From positions 1,666,176-1,730,175 of the forward strand of contig JAKSZT010053994.1 in NCBI GenBank assembly GCA_026826555.1: a DNA stretch of 64,000 bases, written 5' to 3'. Both the position numbers and the translations under genes were made by a program. Origin of the DNA: Tolypeutes matacus (taxonomy: Eukaryota > Chordata > Mammalia > Cingulata > Chlamyphoridae). A model generated the notes under the pieces. It made no database searches. It was not told the DNA's origin and worked only from the letters and a program-made list of their open reading frames with translations. Below are positions 33,805 to 46,680 of this stretch, in pieces (the first letter of the stretch is position 1; each line of letters starts with the position of its first letter).

Positions 33805-34300
33805 CTGCTCACCAAGTATATATTGCCAGATTTCCTCTAAGTTCCTGGCTATGTTACAAAAAAGAACATGCCAGTTTAGTTAGGCCAGTAGTTTATTAGG
33901 AAAATGAGGGGAAAAAAAGAAAATAACAGATTATGGGTAACAGGTATACTTGCAGGCTGGTCCCAGAAGAGAGGGAAAAAAAAGGGTTGATTTCACTTCT
34001 TTACTTGATTTTTAAACTATTAATTATTTCTCCCACTTGTTAATGTTTGGCGGAGGGGCCCCAGTTGTTTGCTTTTTTGATTGATTAACTCATCCATCAA
34101 TTCCTCAGGGGACCCATGATAAAGCTCCTTGAGGATATCCAGGGCTTTCCCTTGATCCTGGATGACCAAGGGAATTTCCCACAGATCCTTCCTGCTGCTT
34201 TCTGGTGTGTGTGTGGGTGGTTTCCCTCAGAGGATTTCCAGGTGGGATTCCATGGTCATGCATTTCATTTCCATGACTTTCTGCCAGGTCCTAGATTTAT
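33805..34300 (-). mobile_element. ERV LTR (antisense), same family as 31900-32670
   Basis: On -, it carries 'ggaaagccctggatatcctc', 'gaattgatggatgagttaa', 'aaagcaaacaactgg' and 'taataaactactggcctaa' in the same order as the sense LTR. Its left side is cut by the L1 tail at 34306. Together with the sense LTR it forms an inverted pair about 1.1 kb apart. Confidence 0.65.
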
Positions 34301-34305
34301 CTTTT

Positions 34306-37155
34306 AAAATATATTTTAAAATTTATTTTTATAAGATACTTAGATTAGATAAAATATTCCATGAAAAAAATAAGGGATTCCCATATGCCCCATTCCCCAC
34401 ACCTCCCACTTTTTCCCACTTTAATACTTCTTTCATTAGTGTGGTACATTCATTGCAATTGATGAAAATATTTTGGAGCACTGCCACTAAGCATGGATTA
34501 TAGTTAACATTGTAGTTTACTCTCACCCACTCAATTCTGTAGTGGGATTTATATATATTGCAATATATATGATGACCTGTATCTGCCATTGCAATGCCAC
34601 TCAAGTCAATTCCAAGTCCTGAAAATGCCCCCATATTGCACATCTTTATCCCTCTCCCTGACTAGAGCACCTCAAGTGTCCACTGCCTCCACATCAATGA
34701 TATAATTTCTTTCATTGCTGGAATCACAATGTCTATAGAATTCCAGTAAGTCTAATCTAGTCCATATTTTATTCCCCAATCCTGAGGATTTTGGGATGGT
34801 GATGCCCACTCTGCCTCTAATTGAGAGGGTCTTTGATCCCATATGGTTGATGGATATAACTCTTGCTTACAGTTGTAGACTCTCTCAGTTCCTTGGTGTG
34901 GTGATTGCCCATCCTCACCACCTTGTTAGTTGTCCTGGATGAGTCCAATGAATGGGAAAGAAGGTGAAGCAACTCCACTGAGGCTCAAGGCCCGGCTGGC
35001 ACATGGACAGCTCAGAGATTCAAGACTCTTGGATGTACACCTACACATTCCAAAACCAACTACAGGTTCAAATACAAGATACAGAAAGGGAATGTAAAGT
35101 GCTCTGTCACACTTGGGAGCACAAACTCCAAAGTAGGGCTCACTGGCTAGGCACCAGTGTCTGAGTTGTCTGCATGACCATAGGACCTGGGTGTTCCCAG
35201 AGCCCTCAGGATTCCCAATATTTGGAGTAGTATCTAGCTTGGCCATCTATGAGATCCTGCTGAGATGGGCATGAGCGTTACTTCTCTGATGACCTCCTGA
35301 CTCATTTTGAAGACTCTTAGCCATGCATACTCATATGTCTTTACCTTTTTTGCCTTTTATTCAAGTTATTTTTCCAGTTGTATCACCAGGAGGAACTTGG
35401 TAGCAATCCCTCAGTGCCAGGGTGGCTCATCCTTGGGAGTCATGTCCCTCACTGGTGGGGAAGGTAATGCATTTATATGCTGAGCTTGGCTTAGAAAAAG
35501 GCCACATTTGAGCAACAAGGAGGCTCTCAGGGGTAGCTCTTAGGCACTCTGTAACACTAGGCTAAGTTGCAAATTCAAGAGCAAAAGCTCATAAGCTTAG
35601 TCATCAATATCAAGGGCCCATCAATTGATCATCTTTCTTTACTAGTCATTGCCCCTATACTTGGAGGATTGTTGCTGTTCCACTAGATAATGTGGCAGAG
35701 CTCCCCAGGATAGGAATTCAATAATCTTTTGGTTGTTGTGTGATTCTATACCCACTGTGGAAATGTCCCATGAACACTTGAACATGTTTATATTAGTTAT
35801 ATGTATGCCAGGCTGAATTTCCTTCCATGTATTCCCCATCACTCACACCCCCCCACTGATCCTCCTCTGCCATAGTTGTGATCCTTCTGTGATATAAACA
35901 TGTTCAAAAATGAAGCCAAGAATATTGCCAAATTTGTTTAATAAGAAAATGAAATAATAATGATAGGTTCAAACATAAGAAATAAAATACATAATAATTT
36001 AGAGAAAATAAAATAACATTAAAAAAATTGGGGGTATTTTTAAAAAATGAAAAATTAAAAGTAAAAGAAAATAAATTTTTTGATGTTTTGTCTATTATCA
36101 CTGTAATATCAGCTGTCCTGTATGTACAATGGCATTTTCTTCCATTTCTTCCCCAGTGTCTTACGTTTTCTTTATATACACTTCAAAGAAGTTTTAGGTC
36201 ACAGTAAATCTACATACAGAATATAATGAACTTCCATATACCCAACATCATCCCCCATTTCCCCCTTCCCTATTATTAATCTTTTTACATATGGATGGTA
36301 CATTTGTTACAACTGATGTATAAATATTGAAATATAGCTACCAACCATGGTCAAAGGTTTACATTATGATTTACATTTTAGTCCATACATTTTTATAATT
36401 TTTTGATGAAATTTAACATGGCCTGTAACCATCATTGCAAGATCATGCAGAACACTTCCATTTCCCCCCTAAATACCCTCCCTTCAATCTATTCTATTCT
36501 TCCCTCCCCCTCCCCTCAGGGCCCATGGAGGTCACCAGACTTCACTCCTTGAAGGACAAAATTCATAGATACTTCCAACAACTCTGAGGTCTGGACACAT
36601 TAGTCTGTCCTCCCCTATTGGGAACTGGCCATTCTCTCAAGAGGCACTCTCCCCTCTGAGAACATATCCTTTCTCCTCCTTCCCACTCATTATGTTGGGC
36701 TCCCCCCACTGAAACAGCACCCAATGATAAAATGATCACTCACACATTCTCTAGAGGACAGTTCTAGATGCATCCTTTTACAAGTGACCCCCATTCAACA
36801 TCCTAAGCCAGTAACCCTTCCTTGTCATATTGCCATAATAGTTTTCTCAACATAATAGTTTCACCCACGTACCCACAAATGCCCAGTGTTCACCATCTCC
36901 CTCCCCCAACACACCGCCAGGTCCATGGACCATGAAACCCATCTTCTCCACCCTACCCCCTGTCAATCTTGCACCACCCAACCCAATAGTATCCCTACAA
37001 CCCTGTCATATCTCCTCTTTGCACAACTACTCACTTCTAACTTATAATAGATTTTGGCCATATGGGCGTTGGCTCACAAACTTCTTCTCCCTTCCTATTT
37101 CCTGTAAAGATATCTTCCAGACTCTAGCTGTCTGAGTTTGCTCGATTTGCTTAAT
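34306..37155 (-). repeat. L1 extended 3' UTR with two homologous tail modules
   Basis: Counterpart of 2524-5290. Reading -: the proximal part from 37155, the proximal tail module (36480-36170), an A/T-rich stretch (36110-35940), the spacer (35915-34660) and the distal module (34640-34310). Both modules share, in order, a TTCCA block, a 'cattgcaa' block, 'aaccatgg/agcatgga', a tggtacatt-type block (on +) and a 'ttcccatat.ccc' block (on +). Confidence 0.75.
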
Positions 37156-40100
37156 TCACATAAGAGAACTCGTGTAATATTTGTCCTTCAATGCCTGGCT
37201 TGCTTCACTCAACATAAGGTCCTCAAGATTCATCCATGTTATCCCATGTGTTTATACTGTATTCCCTCTTACATATGAGTAATATTCCATTGTAAGTACA
37301 TACTACATTTTGCTTATCAATTCATCTGTTCATAGGCATTTGGGTTGATTCCAACTTTTGGGAATAGTGACTAATGCCACTTTGAACTTTGTTGTGCACA
37401 TATCTGTTCATGTCCTTTCTTTCAGTTCTTCTGGGTATATACCCAGCTGTGGAATTGCAGAGTCATATGGCAGATCTATATTTAGCTTTTTGAGGAACCA
37501 TCAAACTGTCCTCCACAATGGCTGGTCCATTATACATTCTCACCAGCTGTGGATGAGGGTTCCCATTCCTCCACATCGTCTCCAACACTTGTAGTCTTCT
37601 GGTTTTTACTAGCCACCAGACTAATGGGTGTAACATGATATCTCAATGTAATTTTGATTTGCATTCCCTAATAGCTAGTGATGTTGAGCATCTTTTAATG
37701 GTCTTTTTAGCCATTGCATTTCTTCTTTGGAGAAGTATCTATTCAATTCACTTGCTCATTTTTTAAATGGGTTGTTCATCTTTTTATTTTTCAGGTGTAG
37801 GGTTTCTTTATTTATGCTGGATATTAGTCTTCTTTCAGATATATGGTCACCAAATATTTTATCCCATTGGGTAGGCTGCCTTCTAACTTTCTTGACAAAC
37901 TCTTTTCAGGTGAAAAGGGTTTTAATTTTGAGAAGATCATATTTATCTATTTTTCCTTTCTCTGCTTGTGATTTGGGTGTGAAGTTCATGAAGCAATTTC
38001 CTATTACAAGTTCCTGTAGATGCTTCCCTACATTGTTTTCCAAGGTCTTTATGGTCTTGGCTCTTATGTTTAGAGCTTTTACCAATCTTAAGTTGATTTT
38101 TGTATGAAGTGTGAAATGGTGTTCCTCTCTTATTCTTTTGGATATGGATATCCAGTTCTCCAAGCACCATTAAAGAGGCATTCTCTCCCAATTGAGTGGG
38201 GTTGGTGGCCTTGTGAAATATCAGATGACTTTATATGTGAGGATCTTATCAGAACCCTGAATACAGTTCCATTGGTCAGTATGTCTATCACTTTGCCAAT
38301 AAAATGGAGTTTTGACACTGTAGCTTTTTAGTATGTTTTAAAGTCCTGTAGTGTGATTCCTCCAATTTCATTTTTCTCTTTTATATGTCGTTGGCTATTC
38401 AAGGCCTCTTGCCCTTCCAAATAAATTTCATAGTTAGTTTTTCCAAGTCAGTAAAAAGTGCTATGTTGAATTTATTGGGATTGCATCAAATCTGTATATT
38501 AGTTTGGGTAGGATAGATATCTTAATGATATTTAGTCTTCCTATCCATGAACAGGGAATATTCTTCCATTTATGTAAGTCTTCTTTGATTTTTTTTAACA
38601 GTGTTTTGTAGTTTTCTGTGTATAAGTCATTTATAGCTTTGTTAAATTATTCCTATGTATTTGATTTTTTTGTTACTAATGTAAATGGTATCTTTTTATT
38701 GATTTCCTCCTCAGATTGTTTATTTGTGTACAGAAATGCTACTCACTTGTATGCATTGATCTTATAGCCTGTGACTTTACTGAACTCATTTATAAATTCT
38801 AGAAGCTTTCTTGTAGATTTCTCAGGGCTTTCTATATATAGGATCATGTTATCTGTAAATAGTGAAATTTTTACTTCTTCCTTTCCAATTTGGATGCCTT
38901 TTTTATATTTTACTTGCCTCAGTGCTCTAACAAATACTTGTAAGATATTGTTAAATAGGAACATTGATAGAGGGCATCCTTATCTTGTTCCTGATCTTAA
39001 AGGAAAAGCTTTTAGTATTTCCCCATTGTATATGATGTTAGCTGTGGGTTTTTCATATATGCCCTTTATCATGTTCAGCAAGTTTCCTTCTATACCTATA
39101 TTTTTCAGGGTTTTTACCAGGAAAGCATGCTGTATTTTGTCCAATGTTTTTCCTTTGTCTATAGAGATAATCATGTGATTTTTTTTTCTTTCAATCTATT
39201 TATGTGGTGTCTTACATTGATTGATTTTCTTATGCTGAACCATCCTTGCCTAACAGAAATGAAACCTACTTGGTCATGGTGTATAATTCATTTGATGTGT
39301 TGTTGAATACATTTAGCAAGTCTTTTGATGAGGATTTTAGCATCTAGGTTCATTAGAGAGATTAGTCTCTAATTTTCTTTCCTGTGGTATCATTGTTTGG
39401 CTTTAGTATTAGGGTAATGTTGGCATCATAGAATGAGTTAGGCATTGTTCCTTCTACTGCTTTTTTTTTTTTTTTTTTTTTTTGGCAGGTTGGTGTTAGC
39501 TCTTTCCAGAATGTTTGGTAGAATTCACCTGTGAAACCATCTGGTCCTGGGCTCTTCCTAGTTGTGGGGTTTTTATTTGGGATTGGTCTGATGAGTTCAT
39601 TAATTTCTTCTTTTGTCAATGTAGGCTGCTTGTGAGTTTCTAGGAATTTGTACATTTCCTCTAAATTATCCTTTTAATGGCATATAGTTTTTCAAAGTAT
39701 CCTCTTATTATACTCTTTATTTCTGTGGGTTTGATGATGACATCCCGAACTTGTTTCTTAATTTATTTATTTGCATCTTCTGTCTTTTTTTCTTTGTTAG
39801 TCTAGTTAAGGATTTGTCCAGTTTATTGATCTCAAAGAACCAGCTTTGGTTTTGTTTGTTTTTCTAGTGCTTTCTTGTTTTCTATTCATTTAATTCTGCT
39901 TTAATCTTTGTTACTTCCTTCATTCTACTTCCTTTGGGGTTAGTTTTTGTTCTTTTTCTAATTTCGTCATTTGTTCAGTTAGGACTTCGATTTTAGCTCA
40001 TTCTCTTTTTTAGATTTATGCATTTATGTCTATGGATTTCCCTGTCAGCACAGTTTATGCTGAATTCCATAGGTTTTGATATGTTGTGTTGTCACTTTCA

Positions 40101-40920
40101 TTACTTTCAAGGTAGCTGTTGATTTCTTTTGAAGTTTTCTCCTTGATTGAATATTTGTCTAAGTGTGTGTTGTTTAACTTCCATATGTTTGTTCCTAATC
40201 TGGTTCTCTGGACCTTACTGATTTCCAGCTTCATTCCATTGTGGTCAGAGAACTTATTTTGAATAGTGTCAATCTTCTGAATTCATTGAGAAATTTTCTG
40301 TGGCTTAGCTTATGGTTGACACTGGAGAATGATCCATGTACACTTGAGAAGAATGTAAATCCTTCTGTATTTGGGTGTAGTGTTCTGTATATGTCTATTA
40401 GGTCCATATCCTCTAATATATTATTCAGAGTTTTGTTTCTTTATTGATTCTTTGTTGAGATGTTCTGTCTAATGGTGATAATGGTGTATTAAAGTCCCCT
40501 AACATAATTGTGAGGTATCTATTTCTCCATTTAGTTTTTCCAGTTTTTGCCTTATGTATTTAAGGCACCCTGGTTAGGTGCATAAATGTTTATGATTGTT
40601 CTTCTTGAAAGATTACCACTTTTACTCATATATAGTGTCCATCTTTATCTCTTACAGACTTTACATTTAAAGTCTATTTTGTCCTATAATTATTATAAGT
40701 ACTCCTGATTTTTTTGGTTATTGTTTGCTTTTAAGATTGTTTTCCAGCCATTCACTTTCAAGCTCCTTATATCCCTGGATCTAAGGTGGGCTTCTTGTAG
40801 ACAGCATATAGATGGGTCATATTTCCTTATCCATTCTGCCAATCTGTGTCTCTTGACTGGTGAGTTTAATCCATTAACATTCAGTGTTATTACTCTCAAG
40901 GAATTACTGACATTAGCCAT
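37156..40920 (-). pseudogene. L1 ORF2 (endonuclease-RT), degraded
   Basis: On -, the start region is near 40920 (MANVSNSLRVITLNVNGLN). The endonuclease retains LNVNGLNSPVKRHRL and CCLQEAHL (QETH changed to QEAH, glutamate kept). The linker and RT follow: [15 protein letters not shown] (about 39500-39550), [17 protein letters not shown] (39120-39175) and [11 protein letters not shown] (38810-38850). The last shows two changes in the F/YADD catalytic box. The C-terminal block is at 37906-38163 and beyond, with the stop at 37158-37156. Non-functional. Confidence 0.88.
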
Positions 40921-40999
40921 ATTTTCTTTGAGTTTATGTATGTCATATGTTGTTTTTATTTTCTTTTTGTCTTTTTTAGTTGTTCTTCCACTCTCCTCC

Positions 41000-43735
41000 A
41001 ACTCTCTCTCTCTCCTGTTTCTTTTGCCTTTCAACCTGCAGAACTCTCTTTAGTATTTCTTGAGGGGCAGGCTTCTTATTGGTATATTAACTTATTTCTG
41101 TTTATCTGGGAATATTTTGAACTGTCCATCATTTTTGAATGTCAGCTTTGCTTAATAGAAAACTCTTAGGTGGAAGTTTTTTTCCTTTAATACTTTAATG
41201 GTGTCATACCACTGCCTTCTTGCCTCCATGGTTTCAGATGAGAAATCAGCACTTAATCTTATTGTGCTTCCCTAGTATGTGATGATTCTCTCTCTTTTTT
41301 TGCAGCCTTCAGTATTTTCTCTTTGTCTTGAGCATTGGACAGTTTGACAAGTATAAGTCTTGGGTAAGCCTGTTGGGATTTATACTCTCTATGGTGTGCT
41401 GTGCTTCCTGGACATGTACCTCCATCTCCCTCAATAGAATTAGAAATTTTCAGCCTTTATTTCCTCCAACACTCCTTCTGTCCCCTTTCCTTTCTCTTCT
41501 CTCTCTGAGATGCCTAAAATGCATGTGTTTGTGCATTTGTGTTGTTAGTTAAATCCCTAAGTCCCTGCTGGACTTTAAACAACACAAACTTAGACAAACA
41601 GACAATTAAGGAGGAAACTTGTGTTTGATTTCAGATGTACTGTTTTCAACATCACTAATTATTTCCTTTGCCGGTTCAAATCTGATGTTATGTGCTTCCA
41701 GTATCTTTTAGATTTCTTGTATTTTGACATTCATCACCATCATATCCATTAACTTTCTACATATGTTACAATTTCTTCAGTATGTTCTCCCAGTGTCTTT
41801 TTAATATCCTTAATCTCTTCCTTCCCTTCATTAAGTTAGTTCATGATATTTGTTTGGAATACTTTGATTAGTATTTCAATGTTCTGCATCTCTTCCTTGT
41901 TTTCAGTTTGTTCATTGGATTGGGCCATGTTTTCCTGGTTCTTAATATCGTTTGTAATTTTTTGTTGTTGTCTGATCATCTTTTTATTTTGATTGGTTTA
42001 TTCAGTTGATTAGCTTCTCTGTTTACTCTAGGGTTTTATTTAGCTTCTGTTTTTAAGGGTTTGTTAAGTTTCCTTTTTGATACTTTATTCTTCTTGCTCT
42101 AATTCTTTGCTGGTTTCAAGGGTCCCTTGAAGGAAAAAGACTAGGGCCAGAGAAAATGAAAGAGGAAAAAAAAAAGCAAAAGGATAATATTAATAATAAT
42201 TGTACAAGTTAGAAGAGAGATCATGTAAGTCTTAGGAAAATGAAAATTTAACTCATGTAAGCAGAGTAGAGTAATAGGAATAAAAAAGTGGAGTACCTAC
42301 AATGAAATGGGAAACTGAATGGAGAAAAATATATACAATAAATTAAGAGGCTAGAATGATGAGGAGAGAGGAAAAGAGAAAAGAAAGGGCAAAAAGAAAA
42401 AGTTAATAAAAGAAAGAAACAATAGACAAGATAGATAGAAATAGAAACTAGAAAAATTGGGTACTAAACAAAGAGAGATTGAATGTAAGAACAACAGAAA
42501 GCAGAAGATAGAAAGATGAAGGAAGGAAAAGTTATAGCCTTGGTACACAAAATTGGTATACACAGAAAATGGGAAATCATGGAAGAGGAAGAGAGCAAAT
42601 AATAAACAAGCCAGGAACACCTAATTTTTAAAAAGGGGGTGGTGAAGAAATAGGAAAGGAAAACAACAAAAAAAATAAACAAACAAAAAACAAACAAGCA
42701 AAAATGTATGCAGCCAAACAAAAACTAAGAAGAGCATTCCCACTTGGGACCCTGTGGAGCTTTTCAGGCTACCAGTGTCATCAATCAATTTCCCTGCAGC
42801 CTTCTTTCTGCAGGTTTTGAAATGAGTTTCAGTGAGTAAACAAAGTATAAAAATTTATTTAAGTAATCTTTTTTGGGGGGCGGGGTGGGGAAATATGGGA
42901 CCCAAGAGAAGCTGACACAAAATAATGTCTATATTTTCCCTGTCCTAAAGTATCAGCTAGGTGTTTGATATCCTGGTGGATCACTACTCAAAGGAGCCAG
43001 AAATTTAACTAGGGACCTCGTATATTCAGGGCAGAAATTCCTCAACTGTGCTAAACTTTCTCATTAGGTCAATTAGCTCTTAAGAAAGCTATCCAGTCAC
43101 TTTTCCCTGGGCAGGTTTGACTCTTTGCAGTTGGATAGATCCTTGCTGATTTGGAGCCTCTAAATCACTGCCCAGGACTAGTCAATTGCCTGACTCCACC
43201 CTCTCCCACACCAATTTTCTCTCTCCCAGGGTCATTAGGTAAATCTGGCTGCCTCAGCAAGTTGACCTCTCCCCTTTACCTGGTGCCACCTCAAGCCAGC
43301 TGGTATGTTCCTCAAAGCTCAAAGGGGGTCCAGACAACCAAACCCACAGAAATGAAACTCCTCTACACCCTTCACCAGAACTCTCCCACTCTTGGTAATT
43401 GCTCCCTCGTGCTGGGTGGCCAGCAGAAGTCATGGCTCAGGGCTCACAGTGGCTTTGCCTTGGGAGTAGAGCTTAGCTGTCTCACAGTTTCCAGCTTCCA
43501 GGGGAAGAAACTCTGGGTTTTACCTTGAGCAATTTATCTCTTTGTCCAGCTCTCTCCAGATCAGTACTCTGAAGCCTCCTGCTCTGTGGGTTGCCAAAAA
43601 AAGCTCGCTACAGCAGGATACCACCCTTTGCTCAGCTGCTTTTTGTGAAAGAGATGGTAAATGCACCTTTAAACCAATGCCATCATGCCACTCCCCTCCA
43701 GATTTGCCTTTTCATTCCCTAAACTAAGCTGCCTC
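41000..43735 (-). mobile_element. L1 ORF1 region and 5' UTR
   Basis: On -, 42100-41000 resembles the ORF1/leader of old L1s but is frame-broken. 42110-42720 is pyrimidine-rich on - (strongly purine-rich on +). 42770-43735 matches the antisense fragment at 51600-51905 ('cagctc.ctccagatca', 'ctcaagcaggat'-like blocks), which supports a shared 5' UTR. The + frame of 125 codons at 43151-43528 is chance. Confidence 0.6.
42990..43065 (-). mobile_element. Possible relic of a tRNA-derived SINE
   Basis: The + strand order 'aaggagccagaaatttaact', 'agggacctcgtatattcagg', 'cctcaactgtgctaaact' mirrors the antisense head of the SINE at 7146-7352 (B box, anticodon-side block, A box). It is heavily diverged. 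Confidence 0.35.
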
Positions 43736-43739
43736 ATAA

Positions 43740-43983
43740 ATGAATTTCACAGACATTATTCTGAGTGTTGGGAACCTTACAAAAATTGTAAATACTGTTG
43801 TATTTCACTACTTAAATGTCTATAATAGGAAACTAACACATGGTACAAAAAGCCAGAACATGTTTGACTCTGGTGCTTGGCAGGGATTGGCTGGAAAGGG
43901 TATGAGAGGAAGAAATTTTCTACAGGGATGATATTTCAAGATATTACATGGACAATATACATTTGACAAAACTCATTGATTAG
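43740..43983 (+). mobile_element. Old L1 3' UTR fragment
   Basis: Carries the 'tggaaagggtatgagagg..aa..ttctacaggg' block and 'tatacatttgacaaaactca', typical of old L1M 3' UTRs. Confidence 0.6.
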
Positions 43984-43984
43984 T

Positions 43985-44319
43985 TGTTAACTGTGTCCAA
44001 GAAAGGGACCTGAGTGGTAGGCAAGCAAAAAAACACACATGAGGAGAAGTATAACAGTCCATACAAGGCAGCAGCCATGCAGCAAACAAGCACCTTCCCT
44101 TGGGCTGTCCTGTTGGTTTTATTGTCTCTTTCTTGGCATAAAATAAAATATTGATACAAGAGTAACCATAACATGTTACTTGGTTTATATAACATGTGAA
44201 TTAGCTTATATAACATACAATGTTATTGTTCCTCAACAGTCCCTGGAACTTTCCAGGACGCCAAGATTGTTTAGGGAAGAGTTGCAACTAGCTAGTTCTA
44301 TCAGTTACTTTTGGACACA
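43985..44319 (-). mobile_element. Short ERV LTR (antisense)
   Basis: On -, it begins TGTGTCCAAAAGTAACTG at 44319 and ends CACAGTTAACA at 43985, with 'acaataaaaccaaca' (polyadenylation signal) near 44108-44125. About 335 bp with TG...CA ends. I cannot assign a class, and no clear target duplication was found. Confidence 0.5.
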
Positions 44320-44549
44320 GGCCCAAGAATAACATGGGAACTGCAGCCGCCTCACTGGCACCAGCAGCCAGATACCTGCAGCTTGCTGGGGCTGAGGCCA
44401 TCACCCAAATTGACCATCCAAACTGTAGTATATTTGTGTATTCAACTAAAAAGTAATATACATAATTTTGTGTTCTTAAAAAAGAGAAATAAGATTTAAA
44501 AAATGAGCAAACACTTTACTTAATGTTACATACTCATGCTCATGGGTAA
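44320..44549. other. Unassigned stretch
   Basis: No repeat or gene recognised between the LTR and the provirus. Confidence 0.4.
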
Positions 44550-44554
44550 GCAGT

Positions 44555-45121
44555 TATATTAGTCATCCAAAGTGGTGCTGATGCAAAGTACCACATATCC
44601 GTTGGCTTTTATAAAGGGTATTTGTTTGGGGTAGAAGCTTACAGTCACAAGGCCATAAAGAGTAAATAACTTCCCTCACCAAAGTCTATTGCCATTTGTT
44701 GGAGGAAGATGGCTGCCAGTCTCTGCAAGAATACAGCCTTCATCTTCCTTCCAAAGCGCCATGGTCCCTGCTGCTTCTGATCTCAGCTGAAGGCTGGCAT
44801 AAGGTTTGTCTCTCTTCCTGGGGTTTATTTCTTCCCAGGTTCAGTTGCTCTGTGCTCTTCAGCTGCAAACTTTCAGTTTCATTTCTCTTCCTGGGACCTC
44901 TGTCTTGTCTTTTGATCCATGTGTGTCTGCCTACCAAGAGGATGGGGACCCAACGTCCTACTAATATGGCCAGATCAAAGACCTAATTTTAATTTAATTA
45001 AATGAAAATGAAACCTCTGAATTTAATAAAATCAAAGGGTATCATGCCCAGAGAACTAGACCTTTTTATAAACATAATCAATATCTCTTTTAAGAATTTT
45101 AAATAATATCAAACTGCCACA
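44555..45121 (-). repeat. 3' LTR of the MaLR-like provirus
   Basis: 567 bp. On -, it begins TGTGGCAGTTTGATATTA at 45121. It is similar along its length to 46681-47249 and to the solo LTR at 29810-30344. The 'tggaggaagatggctgccag' region is on +. Confidence 0.75.
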
Positions 45122-46680
45122 CTCCACACTCTGAATTCCAAGAAGACACTACCATATTAAAAAAAAAAAAAAAAAAAAAACAGCCTTAAATCAGTAATGC
45201 TAAGTGCCAAATCATATCACAATCAATTTAAAGAAATACTGTTTGCCTTGGGGCAAAGTCCTGTCTGGCTGTATACCTCTGAAACTTACAAAACAATTTA
45301 TCTGCTTCCAACCTAACAAAGGGAAAGACAAAGGAAAACATTTGTATTATCATAAGGAAAAGTTGGGAGGGAAACATGAGTCAAGGGTCAGCCAGTTCCA
45401 TAAACCTGCAGGCCATACTTTATTAAATTTCAAAATCTGAGAGTCATTCTTAAGATGATGGTTTCTTCTCCCTGTGGATTCATGGTGGCCTACTGTTTCC
45501 ACAGGCTTGCCCAATGACCATTTTATTGGTTCTACCATCATCAAGGCATAGGGGTGGCAACTGAGCTCCAGACCTCACCCTCCAAGAACATTTGGGTGAT
45601 GGTGGCACCTTCCCAGATCTTTGCAGACTGTCTCACCTGCCACAGTACAGTGAGGTGATAGCAACATTTTCCCTAATCTCAGACACACACAGACCCAACC
45701 TTCTCAGGGCAATATGTTGTTGATCTGGCCTTCCTTAATCTATGAGGAACAAGCCCATCCCACTCAGACCTATGGATTGTTGACTTTACCCTCCTCAACT
45801 CTTAGAGAATATGATCCACAATCTCTATACCCTGGGGCAGCAAAACTCTCCCTGAACAGTGGGTTGGAGCATCCATTCTCTTCAACTTCCAGGGAAAACT
45901 TACCCTCTCTGTACACATGGGTGGAGTTCCCTCTTGGCCCATGGATGTGTCTTAATTCCAGACCTCAGCTTCCATGGTTTTCCTCTAAAAGCTGGTTTCT
46001 CTTTCATCTCTCCCCTCCATGTCCCTTTTAGTCAAGGCTGACCATGATTTTCTTCATACAGCTCCCTGCGTGCAGGATGCTGGGGTCCAAGCCGCCAGAC
46101 AGTAAGACTTTCCACATGTCTTTCCTAGATAACTGCATTTTCAATCTTGATTTACAAGTTCAAAGTTTAATTAAGTCCTTAAATGTGGCACTATCATCTG
46201 GGGACTCAATTTCCGGAGGATTGGAATTTCCTGAATTATTTTTCAGTTTCTTTGTGACCAATAATTCAGTTCTAAGCTTATCTCTCTCATCTAGCATTTT
46301 ACTATAAGCTGCAAGGAGAAGCAAAGTCACATTCTCTGAGTTTACTTTGAAAAGTTCTTCTGTTAAATGCCAGGCCCATCATTTTCATATTCTGCCTTCC
46401 ATATAACATCACGAGTCAATCTTGCTAAATGTACTGCGACTTTAAAACGTGGATCAAATTTTCTCCAGTTTCCAATAATAGTTTCATCATTTACATCTAA
46501 GTCTTTATAAAACATCTTTTTAGTGTCCATATCCTACCAACAATCTCTTCAAAACAATCTATGCCTTTTCTATCAAGCATCTCACAATTCCTCCAAAAAG
46601 ACACCCCTTATCTATTTCTAAAACTTTTCCAAAATTATGGTAATTGCAAAAGAACTTCCCCACACATTGGTATCAAATTC
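45122..46680 (-). pseudogene. Degraded internal (gag-like) region of the provirus
   Basis: No intact frame. On -, a readable piece near 46520-46370 (FDPRFKVAVHLARLTRDV) looks protein-derived and is consistent with a gag-like relic, but stops follow. An A24 run at about 45157-45180 (+ strand) lies near the 3' LTR. The putative primer-binding region is next to 46680. Confidence 0.55.

Larger units (their letters stand above)
34306..43735 (-). mobile_element. Near full-length LINE-1 with extended 3' UTR
   Basis: On -: 5' UTR (about 43735-42110), ORF1 region (about 42100-41000), ORF2 (about 40920-37156) and a 2.85 kb 3' UTR to the T/A-rich end at about 34306. ORF2 length is close to the usual 3.8 kb, but it is broken by stops, frameshifts and a T23 run near 39461-39483. 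It is the most complete L1 in the window. The 5' end is not precisely fixed. Confidence 0.85.

Noticed and set aside
42350..42720. Hydrophobic frames on - suggesting a membrane protein
   Set aside because: The frames come from a long pyrimidine-rich strand (F, L, S, C codons) in L1 5' UTR. Low-complexity composition explains the hydrophobicity.
43151..43727. Frames of 125 and 61 codons on + in a less AT-rich stretch
   Set aside because: Sequence resembles L1 5' UTR and is shared in part with 51600-51905. No domain and no conservation evidence.
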